A stretch of 64,000 bases of DNA from Heterobilharzia americana. Lineage: Eukaryota > Platyhelminthes > Trematoda > Strigeidida > Schistosomatidae. The first letter of the stretch is position 1; every line of letters begins with the position of its first letter. Made by a program: the position numbers and the translations under genes. The notes under the pieces were generated by a model. That model was given only the letters and a program-made list of their open reading frames with translations, was not told the origin of the DNA and searched no databases. Of the stretch, positions 23,230 through 36,600 are shown in pieces. The stretch is taken from contig OX104134.1 of assembly GCA_944470555.2 (NCBI GenBank), positions 69,930,678 through 69,994,677 of the forward strand, read 5' to 3'.

Positions 23230-23572
23230 TGTAGCGTCACAAACGTCCCCGAACTCAATAGCCTAGGGTTTGACGACTCTCAACGTTGAAGCTGACCTTG
23301 ATAGTTTAACTGGACTCGCTAAGCTGAAGGCACCCGGTCAAGCATCCTCGCCATTTGGCACACTGTCGTGTTACGTTGCATTGCTCGTATTTGACTCTCT
23401 AGCCAGTTAGTCGGAACATATCGGTAGTTTGCCACAACCTTCCAAATATACTATTTCATCCGACTATGCCATCGTGTTCTTCCTTGGTCTCGTACTCGTG
23501 GGTACATAACAAGTCTGAATAATTGGTGATTGGTTTTTGTGTCTGTCAAGTTCGCACCAGGACAAATCCTAA
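23230..23572 (+). mobile_element. Solo LTR of a CsRn1/Boudicca-like gypsy element
   Basis: About 343 bases, from TGTAGCGTCACA to CCTAAA, the reverse complement of the LTR of the element at 38697-41628. Similarity is clear throughout (for example 'gtttaactggactcgctaag', 'ccttggtctcgtactcgtgg') with scattered substitutions, so it is older than that element. No primer-binding site or coding follows it. AACTG occurs directly on both sides (…AACTG-CTGTAG … CCTA-AACTG), a candidate 5-base target duplication, although the exact LTR edges are uncertain by one or two bases. It probably arose by LTR-LTR recombination. Confidence 0.8.
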
Positions 23573-23850
23573 ACTGTGATGTAGATGGGTTCTTCAAATG
23601 TCGCGTCAACGAACAGTTGTTCGGATGGCTTTTAGGAAGATGACACTAAGAATGAACTGGTGTCTAGTAAGAACACGAGAATCGTATTGAGATAACTCAA
23701 GGGGAAAAAAGCAGAACGATGGTATAAGGAAACATAGGTTGATGAACGGCAAATTGGAAATGAACTTGTGTTTGTGGAGGAAGAAGAATAAGGTGAAATC
23801 ACGGAGGCAGAGATGGCAGAATAAGCAAGCGTGATTGCGTAAGGGCAGTG
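23573..23850. other. Unassigned repeat-like stretch
   Basis: Between a solo LTR and a LINE. The plus frame contains a basic stretch (MNLCLWRKKNKVKSRRQRW) that might be an old retroelement remnant, but I cannot place it. Confidence 0.3.
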
Positions 23851-26330
23851 GTAACAGAAATTATAATATCATAATTGGGGTTAAAGTAACTACGGGTGCG
23901 GCTTCTAAGAAGGCAGTGACATGGTCCGTATCCCGACTAGATGAGCTCAAGCCGTGCATCGCTATGTAGCCCTCTAAACTATTAATAAAGCTGTCAACAG
24001 ACGGGTCAGAGGTAAACTCGACGGAGAACGCGTTCCAGTGGCCACACACTTCTTGAGCCCTTTGATTGGCGATCCTCTCTGGGTTACCTCGAGGATTATC
24101 ATAATCATCATTCAGTAGGATTTTACCATTCGGGTGGCTTTGATCCCACAGTGCACTGTAAGCCGTTATCAAGTGGCCGCACGGCTTACTTAACTAAGAT
24201 AAAACAGCCCAGAGCCCTTCAACCCGTCCTCAAACGGTTTTTGATGCACTCCCGCAACACTATTGGTTGACTACTTCTGGGCTTCCTCCTCCTCCTCCTC
24301 GACCCCTAAGTCGAGCGGTAGGTCTTATAGCACCCCGGAATGAAATCTTGGTTGAGGGCATGTCGTTGTGTATGCACTGAGTGCAGCACTCTGTATACTG
24401 TGCGGGCACCTCCCAGACAGCCGGAGCTTGTGTCCAGTTTATCAGTCAGTGTTACTCCTCTGTCTTTCTCCGCGGTTATGTGGGAAGGATACGTACCTCA
24501 GGGAAGGCATGTAGAAACATGTTTCGGCTTTTACGTAGGTTAAATGCGAGTCCGCTGTTATCTAACCACTCTGCAAGCAACCCGCGACCAATTTTTACTG
24601 CGCTCGATTCCCTTTCAGGCGTCATGGCCCTCACTGCCTGACATCGCCATCGTAAAGTGAAACCGGTGGGTTGATACTCATTGGGAGGTCACTCCAGAAG
24701 TGAAGGAACAGCAGCAAGTTCAGAATTATCCCTTGTAACATATCAGGTGGTGACGTTTTCTGAGTCCAGCAGACCCCGCTGACTTTCAAACAGGATTTTC
24801 CTGAAGTTAAAACAGTTCTTCGGCTAGAACAGCATATGACCGTTGATCCCCAACTCTTTACTTTGTGAATGAGAATGGCGCGTGAGACGGTGTTAAAGGC
24901 CTTGGCGAAGTTCAAGAAAATCAAATGAAAGCGCAGCTGGAACTGTAAGCATTTCATTCAGTTATCACCTGCTACCAGAGGATTTAGGGTGCATGCCTTA
25001 CTGTTTCGCAAATCATGTTGGACACCACTTAGTGCTCCCTTTTTGCCCGGGTACTTTCTGATTTGGTCATCTACAAGGCTCTGCATTGCTTCTGGCGGCA
25101 GTAGTGGAGGTGAAATAAGCCGATAGCATTTCATGGAAGCATATGCTTTTTCCAGAAGTGTTGAAACAGGTCACGGGGCAGACCACAAAAAAGCACCCAC
25201 AAGGTGCTTGAACACGGGTGACTGCGTATTAGTAACGTTAGAGAAAAACTTGGGGACTGTGGCGGAGCATAATTCCATACTGGATTGCCTAACAGAGTGA
25301 TATAACACACAATGACAGCGGAGTTTGCCGGATGACCTGTAGAGCGGGATTTATTCGTTCATTTATTTTTTCAGATTAAAGTGATGTGAATGTCAGTATT
25401 AAGCCCCGCTCGAAACGTCGTCCAATAAATTATGATGTATTTTTAAGTGCTATGTCAATGAAGTAAACGGTCTGGTATGACTAAACGTCGTCACACCCTG
25501 GTGATTATTCTTCACGAAACTTTTATAGCTTTCTGGGACCACAGCAACGGCTACTTGCATTCGACTCAGTTCTTCCAATCTCATTAGAGCGGAAGATTGC
25601 CCGCGCAGTCCACAATTGTGGCTAGATGACGGAATGTTTAATTGCTTGTCGAAGGTGATACCGAATTTTTTTGTATTCTGTAGTTCAGGGAGGTCCTACC
25701 TGTTTGTACCCTCCACAACAGCGGGTCACCGACCCTGAGATTTTCTCTCCACCAAGAATCGATACAGATTCTTGGAGTTCACCCCAGGCCTCTGGGTAAG
25801 GTTCATGTGAAAGGGCCTCCTGCGCCTTCTCACCTTGACTTGACATCAGTACCTTACAGTCGTGCATGCGCTATGGCTTGACTCTTTTGAAGATTCTCCA
25901 CTTATGCCATGCCTTCCTCTTGGCTTTCGAGAGTCGCCCACTGCCTCATTTCAGCGGTATGATTCCTGTGACTTCTGGGATATTTTGAGAGACAGTCCTC
26001 TTATTCGTGTCAGTCAATAGTTCGTAGTGGTAGTCAATCGATGAGGTACTTCACTCTTGCGGGCATGATGTTGTGGACGGATACCGGCTTTTTATTATAT
26101 ACCGCTACATTCTCATATGGTCCAGTCCTTTTCAATGGCTCTGAGAGAGTTCCAGCCAAACACTGAGTTTGGCCTTACATGCTTAAGGTTGGGGGTCGGG
26201 CGTTAAAATTCTCCCGCTATGATGACCTGGTCATACCTTGTAGCCACCAATGCTGATATTAGCGGAGCGGTCGCCGATTCCGTTATACGCTGTCGGTGAG
26301 GGTTCCACAGTCCCCCCCACCAGGCACGCA
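23851..26330 (-). mobile_element. CR1-like LINE, decayed (LINE 3)
   Basis: Minus strand. In order: an endonuclease remnant with VIIAGEF for the usual VIIAGDFN near 26225; a linker with WHKWRIFKR and YPEAWGELQESVS (25867-25685); an RT core with LIFLNFAKAFNTVSRAILIHK and SLYDGDV, a mutated YADD-like box (24957-24631); and the C-terminal NPRGNPERIANQRAQE ... WNAFSVEFTSDPSVDSF (24172-23861). Many stops and frame changes. A (CCT)n run lies at about 24284-24300. Different subfamily from the two LINEs to the right; ends are estimated. Confidence 0.75.
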
Positions 26331-29300
26331 TACACATTTATGTATATATGCTAAATCTGCACATATATATGTATATATATTTTCCTTAACATACAGCCAC
26401 ACACCATTTTTAAGGGCTTGAATATATTTTTGTGTAAATTACACACTGCATCAGGGCAATATGTCTTTGGTGGATCTGGTGGATCTTTGTACCTTCTCTC
26501 TCATGCTCTATTCTTAACGGGTGACCCCTCAGGTCGCTTTTTCTACCAGGGCTTAGAGGAGATCTGTTGGGATGGAGGGGATTATGGGCGGTGTGGTACA
26601 TCATGATCATATCCCCTCTGATCCTCCGGTGTTGTACTGGGTGCAGCTGGAGAGCAACTGAGCGGTCTGGGTGCGGTTTACGCCGTAACCCGATCACTTT
26701 CTTTGTAGCTCTTCTCTGTACCCGTTTTAGGATGGCTATGTCCCCCTTCAAGTATGGGGACGTTACAAGCGAATTTTTTTCTAAATGGGGACTAATGTAC
26801 AGAACACACACCGGTGAAAAGAAAGGAGTTAGACACCTAAGGTTCGCGAGAGAAAGACCAAGATTCCATAATCCCTATTGGCTGCAAGGCGACAGTGAAC
26901 AGAGGCTCCTAGTGTATCATTTAGTGTAACTCCCAGATCTTGTTCCATGTTAGAGTGACAGATATTTGTTTCACCTAGAGAGTAAGAACTGGGACTGCCT
27001 TTATGTTTGTCAACTATCATAATTTGACACTTCTTCGAGTTGAGAGGAAGCAGGTTTTCTGTAGTCCAGTTAAGGATTTTCGTAAGGTCCTCCTGGAAGA
27101 TCGAAATATCCGCTGGTTCCTGTATTTCCCTCCAGATCTTCAGATCATCGGCATATAATAGTGAATGTGAATTAAGGACCCTGGTAGGTCATTGATAAAG
27201 CAAGAAACAGTAGTGGGCCCAGTATGGAACCTTGAGGCACACCACTCAGCATCGGGAACCACTCAGATAGAGAGGAGCCGACTCTAACTGACTGCACCCT
27301 GGTGTACAGATAATCTCTAAGCCAGATTAATAATTTTCCGTGTACACCCATGAGCTGGAGTTTCTTACACAGGATATCATGATTTACCCTGTCAAAGGCC
27401 TTAGAAAAGTCAAGTAAACCAATGTGTATAGGCTTTTTCTTCCAACAGAGAGTGTCCAGCTATTCCAAGCTATCAACAAGTTGGTGTTACATGACCTTCC
27501 TGGTAGAAAGCCACTGACAGTCGTTTAGGATTGATTTCTGAAGTAAGTGATCACGTAGTGAGTCATTTATGACTCTCTCTATGACCTTCGCAACTGAAGA
27601 GATCAGGGGGATTGGTCTGTAGTTGGAGGCGAGTAGTTTGTTTCCACCTTTATAAATTGGGACGACAGCCACCCGTTTCCAATCAGAGGGTAACCTGCCT
27701 TCCAGAAACGAGCATTTGAAGAGGTTTGCTAGTGGGACACAGAACTTCAGCACACTCCTTGAGTGCTCTTGGGTGAATACCATCGATTCCTGGAGACTTA
27801 TTCGGGTTCAGTTTCTTTAACATTTCCATAATTACAGAGGGTTTAAACTCTATATGATTTAGTCCCTCTGTGATACGGGTGTCCGACAAGGCGGATTTTG
27901 TCTCCCAAATGACAGTTGTTTTGGAACTCATGAGCTAGTAGGTTTGCAACTTCGGAGTTGGAATAGAGAATCTCAAACTAATGGGGTCCTGTAAACTTAG
28001 TGAACTGTTACTCTTCGTTTCATCACGAGTACAGTATCCCATGATTCCTCCAGGGTTCTACAAAGTTGTGTCTGGTGGTCTATTCTGTCATTTCTGATCC
28101 TTACTGAACATTTGTTATGGATATCTTTATAATTTAGCCAGTCAAAAGGGCTATTAGTGCACCTCCATAGATTCCAAGACGACCGTTTACGCCGCATTAG
28201 TTTGCGCGTGCTAGACTTAAGCCAGGAGGAGTAGAACTTGTTAGTTCTTCTTGGGATCAGAGGAGTGTTGTCTTCTATCGTCTGTAGGATTATATTCTCC
28301 AACAGACCCCATCTAGCATCAAGATCCAGTAGGTCACTGCAGTTTAAGCAAGCGGAACCTTCTAGATCTTGCCGAACCTTCTCGAAATCAGTCCCTTGTA
28401 ATTCCTAACTAGAGGCTGATCGGGAACGGGTGGCTTAGATACAGAAATACTGAAGGAGATAACTGCATGGTCACTTGGGCCAAGAGGGCTGAAAACATTC
28501 AAGTTGCTTACCCCAATGAACTGATTTGTGAAAATATAATCTAGTCGGGATGCCTTACCGTCAGGCCCCCAGCGAGTACACTGGGAAACATGTTCTGTCA
28601 AGGAGTTTTCCAGTAACAATTCCCGAAAGTCTTTTAGAGCAGTAGATGGACTTTCTGTGGTGAAGAGTTGGGGAAAGTTAAAATCTCCATAATGAGGACC
28701 TGTGGAGTTCACTTCCAGGGCTCCTCTAATGACTGTATTAACATTTTATTTAGCGTGGCATCAGCTGCAGGAGGGCGGTATAAAACTCCAACTAAACACG
28801 GACCTCCGCAACACTTAATGCTACACCAGAGGACATCTTTAATGCCAATTCTATGAGACTGAATCTCATGGACTTTTAAGGAAGGGCAGGTGTAAAGAGC
28901 AACGCCACCTCCTGGACTCTCCGGTCTATCCTTTCGGATTAGGCTGAGCTGTCCTAAACGAACTTCCTCGTCTTTTATGTTCTCTGATAGCCATGTTTCA
29001 CAGAAAGCCATTATGCTAGGACTTTCCTCATCCACAATAACCTTAACTCAGGTACCTTGGAGCGTAGGCCTCGTACATTGCTGAAGGTACAGCGAATAAG
29101 AGTATGAGGGCCGGAGGTCCCAGCAACCGGTTGAGTTGAGCATGAGTTGCCAGCCTTTAAATGGCCGGCTTTGACAAGTTTTTTGATAGGGCGGTGGAAT
29201 CAAGGGCTACTGTATCCACTGATCTCTTTAACTGAGAACTGGTTCCGGGTTCTTCGATCTGGGACAAGGTCGATAAATGCCCTTGCTCATCGTCCAGCCG

Positions 29301-31100
29301 TTCTGCCGTTAGGTGTGCGTTGGCCAACGGTAAGCGATTGAATCGCTTCTCAGTCCGCCTTTGTTCCCTGGGTCTGCATTCGCTTATCTTTATTTCTCTA
29401 GGGAGTGTATCAGATACATCATACCAGGATTCCAAGGTAGTTCTAACCATGTCCGGAGAGTCAAGGGTTACTTGGAGTAGCCTGGGAGTACGTATAGTCG
29501 AGAGGTGAGCCGGCCTTGGAAGATGATTAATTCTTTCGGCCTCACATCGATTTGGAGTTTGCTGATAACATATCTCCACTGATTTATGTCGTGGAAAAGT
29601 TCCGCAGTGTCGGTACCCGAACATTCAGGAATCCCATGTATAATTACCGAGCAGCATAACTCTTGAGAATGAATCTTCTTGCTGTTGCGAAGAAGTTCTC
29701 TCACTGATCGGGGTCTATCAGGCCCAATCCTGACGTCAGACAGTTTACGTTTCACCAACTGAAGGCCTTTCAGAAGGATGTGTTGTGACTGACGTGTACT
29801 ATCAAGGGATACTCTTAAAGGTCTAGGAGAGCCTTTAGGGGAGAACTTACTACGCGCTAGGCGTTGAAGAGATGGACTGCAGTGAGAGGTTCCCAGGAGT
29901 TTGCAGACACTTCCATTGGTCAAGGTCATGTTCTTCACGTTCAGTCAGTAGGGAGGGGCCACTTTTCTGAACGTTGAAGGGTATGAGTGATCTAAGATTG
30001 AGGTTATGGTCTGTTTTTGGAGCTTATTCTAACCTGTGAATACAGACTCAGATTTCTAATGAGCCTCTTGCGAGTGACTCAGAAGGCCTGAGGTACCAGC
30101 TGTGGGAGTTCCCTTGATGATTAGTAGAGGCTGGTGGTGAAATGCAGGCGGCTTCCGCCCCGAGTTACAGGTGGTAGGACCAAGATCTACTTTTTTCGGA
30201 ACGTTCTTCGCCTGAGTAGGAGAAGAAGTGTTCAGCTTGTGGTTCGGCTTCTCATAAGGCTGAATAATCGTTACTCTGACCGACTAACGATCGTTACTCA
30301 ATGTTCCGTTTTTAACTGAACTGACCTGCTTACATTTCTTCAGACCTTTCTTTCGGCGCTTATCAGGTGTGAGATTCCCATTCTTCACCGAGGGGATCGG
30401 AACCAAAGGCATGCTAACGGGAAGACAGTCCGTGACAGTGATGAATTTGCAACTTCCCTTACTGCTAACTTGAGGGATCTTTTTATGGCCATGAGACTTC
30501 TCTAGATTGAGGCTGGTTTGTGTGAAGATCTCAGCCGTAAGGTGATCGAAGTTCTGTCTCACTAGCTCTAGGCCTATTTGGTACCTACTTTTGGACCTAT
30601 AACATGGACAAAAATACCAATCACCATCAAAAGGGCTATTTAGCAGTGCTACATAACAACCAGATGGCTGGCTGGAATCACAGGAGCAGTGAGCCCACTG
30701 ATAGCAAAGCTCATGACCCATCGCCTCAGCTGAGAAGCTGGCATTTCTGTGACAAACTACGCAGACACCCTTTGAAACTGTCATTAGACCGTATAAAAGG
30801 TAGGAGAATGTTTGTTCAAGCAGCTGTGAACCACAGCACAGTATATACAACAAACTAATCAAAATTTGTCAAACCCCACTGTCCTTTATGAAAAGCGCTC
30901 GGGTTCAGGAATTTCGGTCTTCCATTCCTCCCGGTCACAACAACTTTTTGGTTGGTAAGCGTAACACGCTCCTGTTCAGTTTCATAGTGAATCCCAGGTC
31001 TTGGCAGGTACAAAGTTTCAGTCCAGAGAACACTAGTCGTTTCTCCACACTGTAACTTGCTGTCGCGCAGTAACAGTATCCAACCCACAAGGGGTTGTTT
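26331..31100 (-). mobile_element. CR1-like LINE, nearly full length (LINE 1)
   Basis: Minus strand, about 4.8 kb including a possible 5' region (31100-30785). ORF1 starts at 30784 with a PHD-like Cys/His finger (VCVVCHRN...GHELCYQWAH) and continues in broken frames to about 29470 with an RNA-binding-like CCSVIIHGIPECSG block. ORF2: apurinic-type endonuclease from about 29090 (NVRGLRSKVPELRLL; MAFCETWLSENIKD; YGDFNFPQ; RLDYIFTN; LGPSDHAVISF), then RT (KLNPNKSPGIDGIHPRAL; DWKRVAVVPIYKGG; YRPIPLISSVAKVIE; YADD intact near 27150) and a C-terminal domain (ILKRVQRRATKKVIGLR; RRIRGDMIMMYH). It ends at about 26331-26395 in TATATA-rich sequence. Several frameshifts; inactive but comparatively young-looking. 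Confidence 0.85.
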
Positions 31101-31330
31101 CCCCATGGGTTTGTTCCCTTAATGATTTATTTACATTTCTGACCACGGCAACTTTCCAGGCTAAACGGTTTATCCACAACGAGAAAGAAAGAAAGGCGAA
31201 ACGACAGACAGAGAAGAGAGGACATAAGTTCGACTACCAGTTTCTTTTCCACGTGCACGTTTCTCAGTACCCTAACTTCCCTTAATATGCAATTAGTCGT
31301 ATGTCCGTTGTCCATCAAGCATTTAAAAAT
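31101..31330. other. Boundary between LINE 1 and LINE 2
   Basis: Holds the presumed 5' end of LINE 1 and 3' end of LINE 2. I could not place the exact borders or a target-site duplication. Confidence 0.4.
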
Positions 31331-34300
31331 TTATTTTTCATGAGTTCGCTGGTTTGTGACTTGGTTCCATGCTTATTTTTCGGGAAGATATAACTCTTTG
31401 TTGTCAGGATTAAAGTTGGTGGTTTCAAGAAGGTTTCCTTAGGGTTGTGGATGAAAGTTCAAAGCAGATGTAAAAGTTTCATTTAGATGTTAGGAGGGCC
31501 TAATATATGGAGTGTCACAGTGGATGGTGATGGCGCACACAGCAAACCGGACGTACTGGCAGATGGGGAGAATTTAATTGGCAACCAACTCGATTCAGAG
31601 GCTGACTTGGTGGCCTTCACTTCAGTACAAAGTCGATTCCAAATCTGAAAGGGTTTTACGGTGGAGAAGTTTGCACGCGAGCAGGATTTAGAGGGGGCTA
31701 TCTTGACCTTGTAGGTGTGGTTGGGTGGATCGTAACAACCGTTGTGTCCGAAACGGCACCCACTGCTGGCTGTAAAAATCAATTTGTGAGGCACATTAAT
31801 GAGGAGTGTTGGTTTAATTTTGGGCCATCCCATTCAAAGTGGTTGCAGATTTAGGGTCCTGCATCTGGAGTTGTCGTCCTGCATTCAGTCTCACCCCGGT
31901 AACCCAGCTGTAAAACACCCCCTGTTTATAGCTTGTCCTTGATGAGTATGCCACTAGATATTGACGAAAAGGGTTCTAGTAGAGGCCGCACGCAGGCTTC
32001 ATGTAGCAGAAACTTAGAGGCCTCGAAGTGAAGGCTACGGACTACGGTATCCAGTGAGGTCCCAGGCTTGTGAGTCTGAAATGTGACCTCCTCAGAAAAT
32101 GTGAGGTTATTTAGGTATCTTAGCCCAGGGTCATTTACGCTTCGAAAAACAGACAGTTTCGTGGACTGGAGACGTGGTTGTTCGCCTATTGAGGAGGCAC
32201 TAAAACGCATTTAGCCACATTTGCTCCATTTGTGCTAACGCTTGGAAGTGGAGTGGACAGATCAGCATGTGTGAATGTGCGTGAAACTTTTAGGTCACCG
32301 GTATATAAGAATGGTTTACCATGTGTGAAGCAGCTGGTAATGTCATTCGTGAATGAAGTAAAGAGAATGGGTCTCAATACATCTCTCTGAAGTATGCTAC
32401 AGGTTTCTGGTGTGAATTTTGAAGCGTTTGTGTCTACTTTCACGAGACGAGTGCAATTAATGAGAAAGCGTTTTACCCATCCTGATAATGGGTATTCGAT
32501 TCCTACAAACTTTAACTGACCGACTCTGTCGAATATCATTAAGGTCTCCGGACAAAGTACAAGAATTAACTAGTGTAGGTCATGCATAGTGGTTAGAAAG
32601 TTAAAAAGTCAAGACAACAAACTATGAAGGACAGCAGCTTTAGGAACCCATGTTGCCTTGGTGTGGTAATGTCGTTAGTAGGCATGTACTGAGGGCTGCC
32701 CCCCTTAATAACTTTCTCCATGATTCTGGACACCACAGGCGTAATATCTGGCGCCTGCAGTTACTGGCCAATGTTTTCAAACCACATTTATGCCTAGGTA
32801 AGATGAATGAAGTTTTTTAAGTATTAGGGTGAGTGGGAGGTTTTGGCCATGGAAAATTTCTTAAGTAATGATGATGGAACACCTAGGCCACCACATATAA
32901 AGAAGTATAATGGTATCTCTCCAGCGTCACCGCTACTGGAGCACTCTAGCATCTTAATGACTTGGTAATTGTCAGCAAAGCAAATTCAGCAGTACCTATT
33001 AGGGTTATTGTGAGCGGAGAACAGTTCTGCATTGCGCAGATCGGATTGGTATCACAGGAAGGAGTTGTAGGTCTTAGATAGCTGGCTGCAACCATGTCGC
33101 TGAATAATTACACCTAACCATTGGGTTATTGCCAGCTTTAGTGTCATGGATAAGAAGAGGAATGTCTTCTCATACAATTCGACCCCTTCCTGAGGAGTGC
33201 TGAGATGGCACATACTCCCTATTCATATACATATCATGCTTGTTCGGGAAAAACTAGGAACATTGAGAATCAGCTTAAGTTCACAGAAGATAAGTTGACT
33301 ATAGTATCTATTCAAAAGTTTTCATAAACTTCCAGGGAAGCTAGGAGGTATAAATGGTGTATTGGCTTGAGACAACTGTTTGAAACCTTTCGATGAGCTT
33401 ACGGTGTCGAGGCAGGTATTGGAATTGTAGTTTGAGGTCAGCGGTGGTGAAGTATATTCTCCAGTCCATGCACCTAATCAGCGGATACATGAGCTCTCCG
33501 TCAACCTTTCCGCAGTCTCTGCACATTATTTGTCGTGGAGTGGAAGTATCGGTTGAAGGGCTAATCGGAAGAATTGGTAATGCGCACAATATCGTTTCAT
33601 GATCGCTTCCTGTAAAGGAGTAACCTACATGTGTCAAAAGAGAGCTGGATCTAGTACACTGTCGCCTCTTATAGGAGTAGCAACAATTTGGTCCCATCCG
33701 GAAATATCCATTGTACGAAAAACTGTCACACCCAGCTGGACCAGTAGGGGAATCCCGCCCAATTTCAGGCAGGTTGAAGTCACCACACGCGATCTTTTGG
33801 TTGAATGAAAGAGTGGATGAGTGTTCTAGAGCTGAAACTGGTGGGATCTCATGGCTGCTAGAGACACCAGGGGCTCTACAGACATCCGACCAGCGCACAC
33901 CTGTACTGTATGGTGATCCGTTGACAGTCACTTATCTTGTCAGTAATCATATTTTCTAGCTTGAGCGCACTAAGAGTGTTTCAGGAGCACATCAAGCAAC
34001 CTCCCCCTTTCTTGTTGCTGTCGTCACATCGCAAGTGTGCGTACACATCAATACTTTTCTCTTCGTTTGGTATATTTGTTTGACGCCAAAACTCGATGAT
34101 GATTATTGTAGGCAGCCTAAATAAGAGTGCCATTCATCCCAATACTGACAGTTTACTAAGGAAAGACCTCGCATTTATGGCAACGACCTCTTTGCGCGAA
34201 GACTGATAGTGTGTAAAGCTTTTGAGCTAGCTAGACGGACTGGATGGTGCCCCGATATCACTTGTTTGAACATAGATTGATGACAGTGTGACGCGGTGAG

Positions 34301-35980
34301 CGTACACCTCACTCTTTCAAAGACGCAGAGTTGCTAGAATATCTTGGCGGCAAATCGACCACGTGTTGGTTTGAAACATCAACAGTTTTATCGGAGGAGC
34401 AGGGAATATTTCTTTATTTCAGGTGTCAAGTGCGTACGCCATATCCACATGCTCACAGTTTGACTCCACGCATACACAGTCTGCAGTATTTTAAGTTTTG
34501 TCACAGATGGTAGTCAGTTTTGGTTTTGTGCGTGACAGATGTGTGTGGTTGGTGGTCCCAATAGAAGGGTTCGCTAGATTCGTTTTGTATTCGTACCTGT
34601 CGACACTACCTGGGTAGCTGGTGCCCGGAAGTCGTATTCATAGTTGGCTTTAACCATTCTATTGCCTTGGGGAAGATGAGGTTGGCAATTAGGGGTTGGG
34701 GGCTACGACATCCCCATTTATTGGTCGTTCACAGCCACAGCTGACGGGGCTTTGATGGATGGAGGAATCAAGGTGTTTTTGTGATTCTGGTTGAATTTGA
34801 TTTCGCGTTGCATTCACTACCGGTGACAACGCCATGTTAGAAGTCGAATCAGTTATAGTTGGTACAATGTTGGATTGGTTGGGCTGGTCCCAAAGAAACC
34901 AGCCAAATCAGGTTTTTTGCCGTGGCGGTTTTGGGGTTATTATTAAACCAATTTTGGTTTGGACGCTGTGTCCGCCCATGGAAACAATGATCTCAGCAAG
35001 GAAGGGGACTGTAGTTAGTCACTGTTCTGGGTATGCCTTCGCAGCGACGAACACCCCCGCCAACATCGTCGACATATGGGCCTGCAAATTCCCGCTGCCG
35101 ATACCCCTCTTAATTCCATCCTTGCTGACAACTGCTGCCATTGCTGAACATCATGAGTATGCGTTTCTACTTATTTACCGGCCATTAGTGCTGCTATACA
35201 GTAAATGGCCATGGTTTAGGGCCTCGGAGTGTGGGATGCTTCTGGTTTTCATTCGTCCGTTTCCGGACCATTAACTGGTGTGACTATCCGCGAAACGTCG
35301 CTGACTCCTGATTTTGGGCTCTAACTTGCTGGAGGGGTTTATGCATGCGCCGGGATTTGAGCGGCTATCGGAAAGTCACTTAAAACTTTCCTAGGTGGGC
35401 CTGTGGCTGGGAGTGGCCTCATGTAGTAATGTGAGCAGATGTACCGGAACAATGCGCATGGGTGATGTACCATAGGGGTTCAACATTGGCCTGGTTGGTC
35501 TTTGTCACAACGGCAGCGTACTTATTCGCTGCAAAGGTTGCTCTTAAATGCCACGCCCCTTTTGGCCCCAATGAGGCTACATGTGTGCTAACCATCTCCG
35601 CGGCCAGAGGGCTTGATCATAAACTTTCTTCTGGGTCCCTTCTCTTCTTCTTTGTTATTTCTACAGGGAGTTCGGGGTTTGGTCTAGGTGTACCAGTGGG
35701 ATGTGCTTTTCACCGAAAGACGACAGATCGGCTTTCAGTTTTGTGTAGGATGGGGATCCGGCCTTTTGGGCATCGGTATTCATGACGGTTCTACTGGGTT
35801 TGGCCCATGGTCCTTCGAGCAGACATCGCACCCCTTAGCTGCGGCCTCGGCTACAGAGGAGAGAAGAGTGGTCAAGAATTGACGTGAGGCTCTTCTTGGG
35901 GTGTCTTGGGGACTGGATGTCACTGAATCACTGTCATCGCTCATTTTGATAAGTAGGTAAAAGTAAACGCAAGACAAAAA
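31331..35980 (-). mobile_element. CR1-like LINE, heavily decayed (LINE 2)
   Basis: Minus strand. An ORF1 start is visible at 35944 (MSDDSDSVTSSPQDTPR, then CDVCSKDHG), after which frames break repeatedly to about 34000. Endonuclease remains at 33931-33341 (IACGDFNLPE; FTGSDHETI). RT at 32539-32186 (FVGIEYPLSGWVKRFL; CSILQRDVLRPILFTSF; FLYTGDLKV, where the YADD catalytic box has become YTGD). C-terminus at 32210-31483 (RSVNDPGLRYLNNLTF; SCSRANFSTVKPFQIWNRL). The loss of one catalytic aspartate and many stops show it is dead. The long plus-strand open frames at 34834-35882 are shadows with no recognisable domain. Confidence 0.75.
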
Positions 35981-36600
35981 TGCTTAGACCAAGTTGGAGG
36001 TAGAAAATCCGTGATACTGACATATGTTATCATCTTTACCCCCACTTATGAAATTTTACCACTCTAAAGAGTGCCAGAAGGTTCCCATAAGTTTAAGATG
36101 TACGATCGAGTCGGATATATAGTGCCCCGGATGTAGCAACGTAAGCTGTAGTAGGTGGTCGAAGTGGCTGCAGACTGAAGATGGTGACCAGGTGAGGACC
36201 AGATGTTCCCCAGACAATTCGCCGCAAAACTATTAGTTTTAGAGGTGACACCTTTGTTTGGATAGGTGTAGTTGTTTCCGAGGGGGACTGAGGCAGATCA
36301 AGGGACGTCAGTATCCAAGGAAAGCACGCGACGTATTTCTCACTTGGAGATTGAGCTGTGAGTCGCTGGGAAGATTAGGGGCCCTTTATACCTCTTGTCT
36401 GCATAGATGCCTGACAAGGAATCACAGGATGGTGGAAAAAGGTGTATGGAGGGTTCCCAAAGAGCAAAAGCAGAGAGTGGGAGACTGGTCAGTAGATAAT
36501 GCAGGTGTATGAGACAGAAGGATGATGTGGTTAGTAGGGAGAGCTAGGTGACGGGCTAGTGAGAGGAATGAGTTAGTGAAGTGTGCATTGCAGTCGAGCA
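35981..36600 (-). other. Probable 5' untranslated region of LINE 2 and flank
   Basis: Placed only by its position just upstream of the LINE 2 ORF1 start. No domain seen; the plus frame at 36258-36512 has none either. Confidence 0.35.

Noticed and set aside
30604..30858. Plus-strand 84-codon frame
   Set aside because: Antisense to the PHD-like ORF1 of LINE 1.
34834..35785. Plus-strand open frames of 146 and 107 codons
   Set aside because: They lie antisense to LINE 2 ORF1 and show no domain; treated as shadows of a decayed element.
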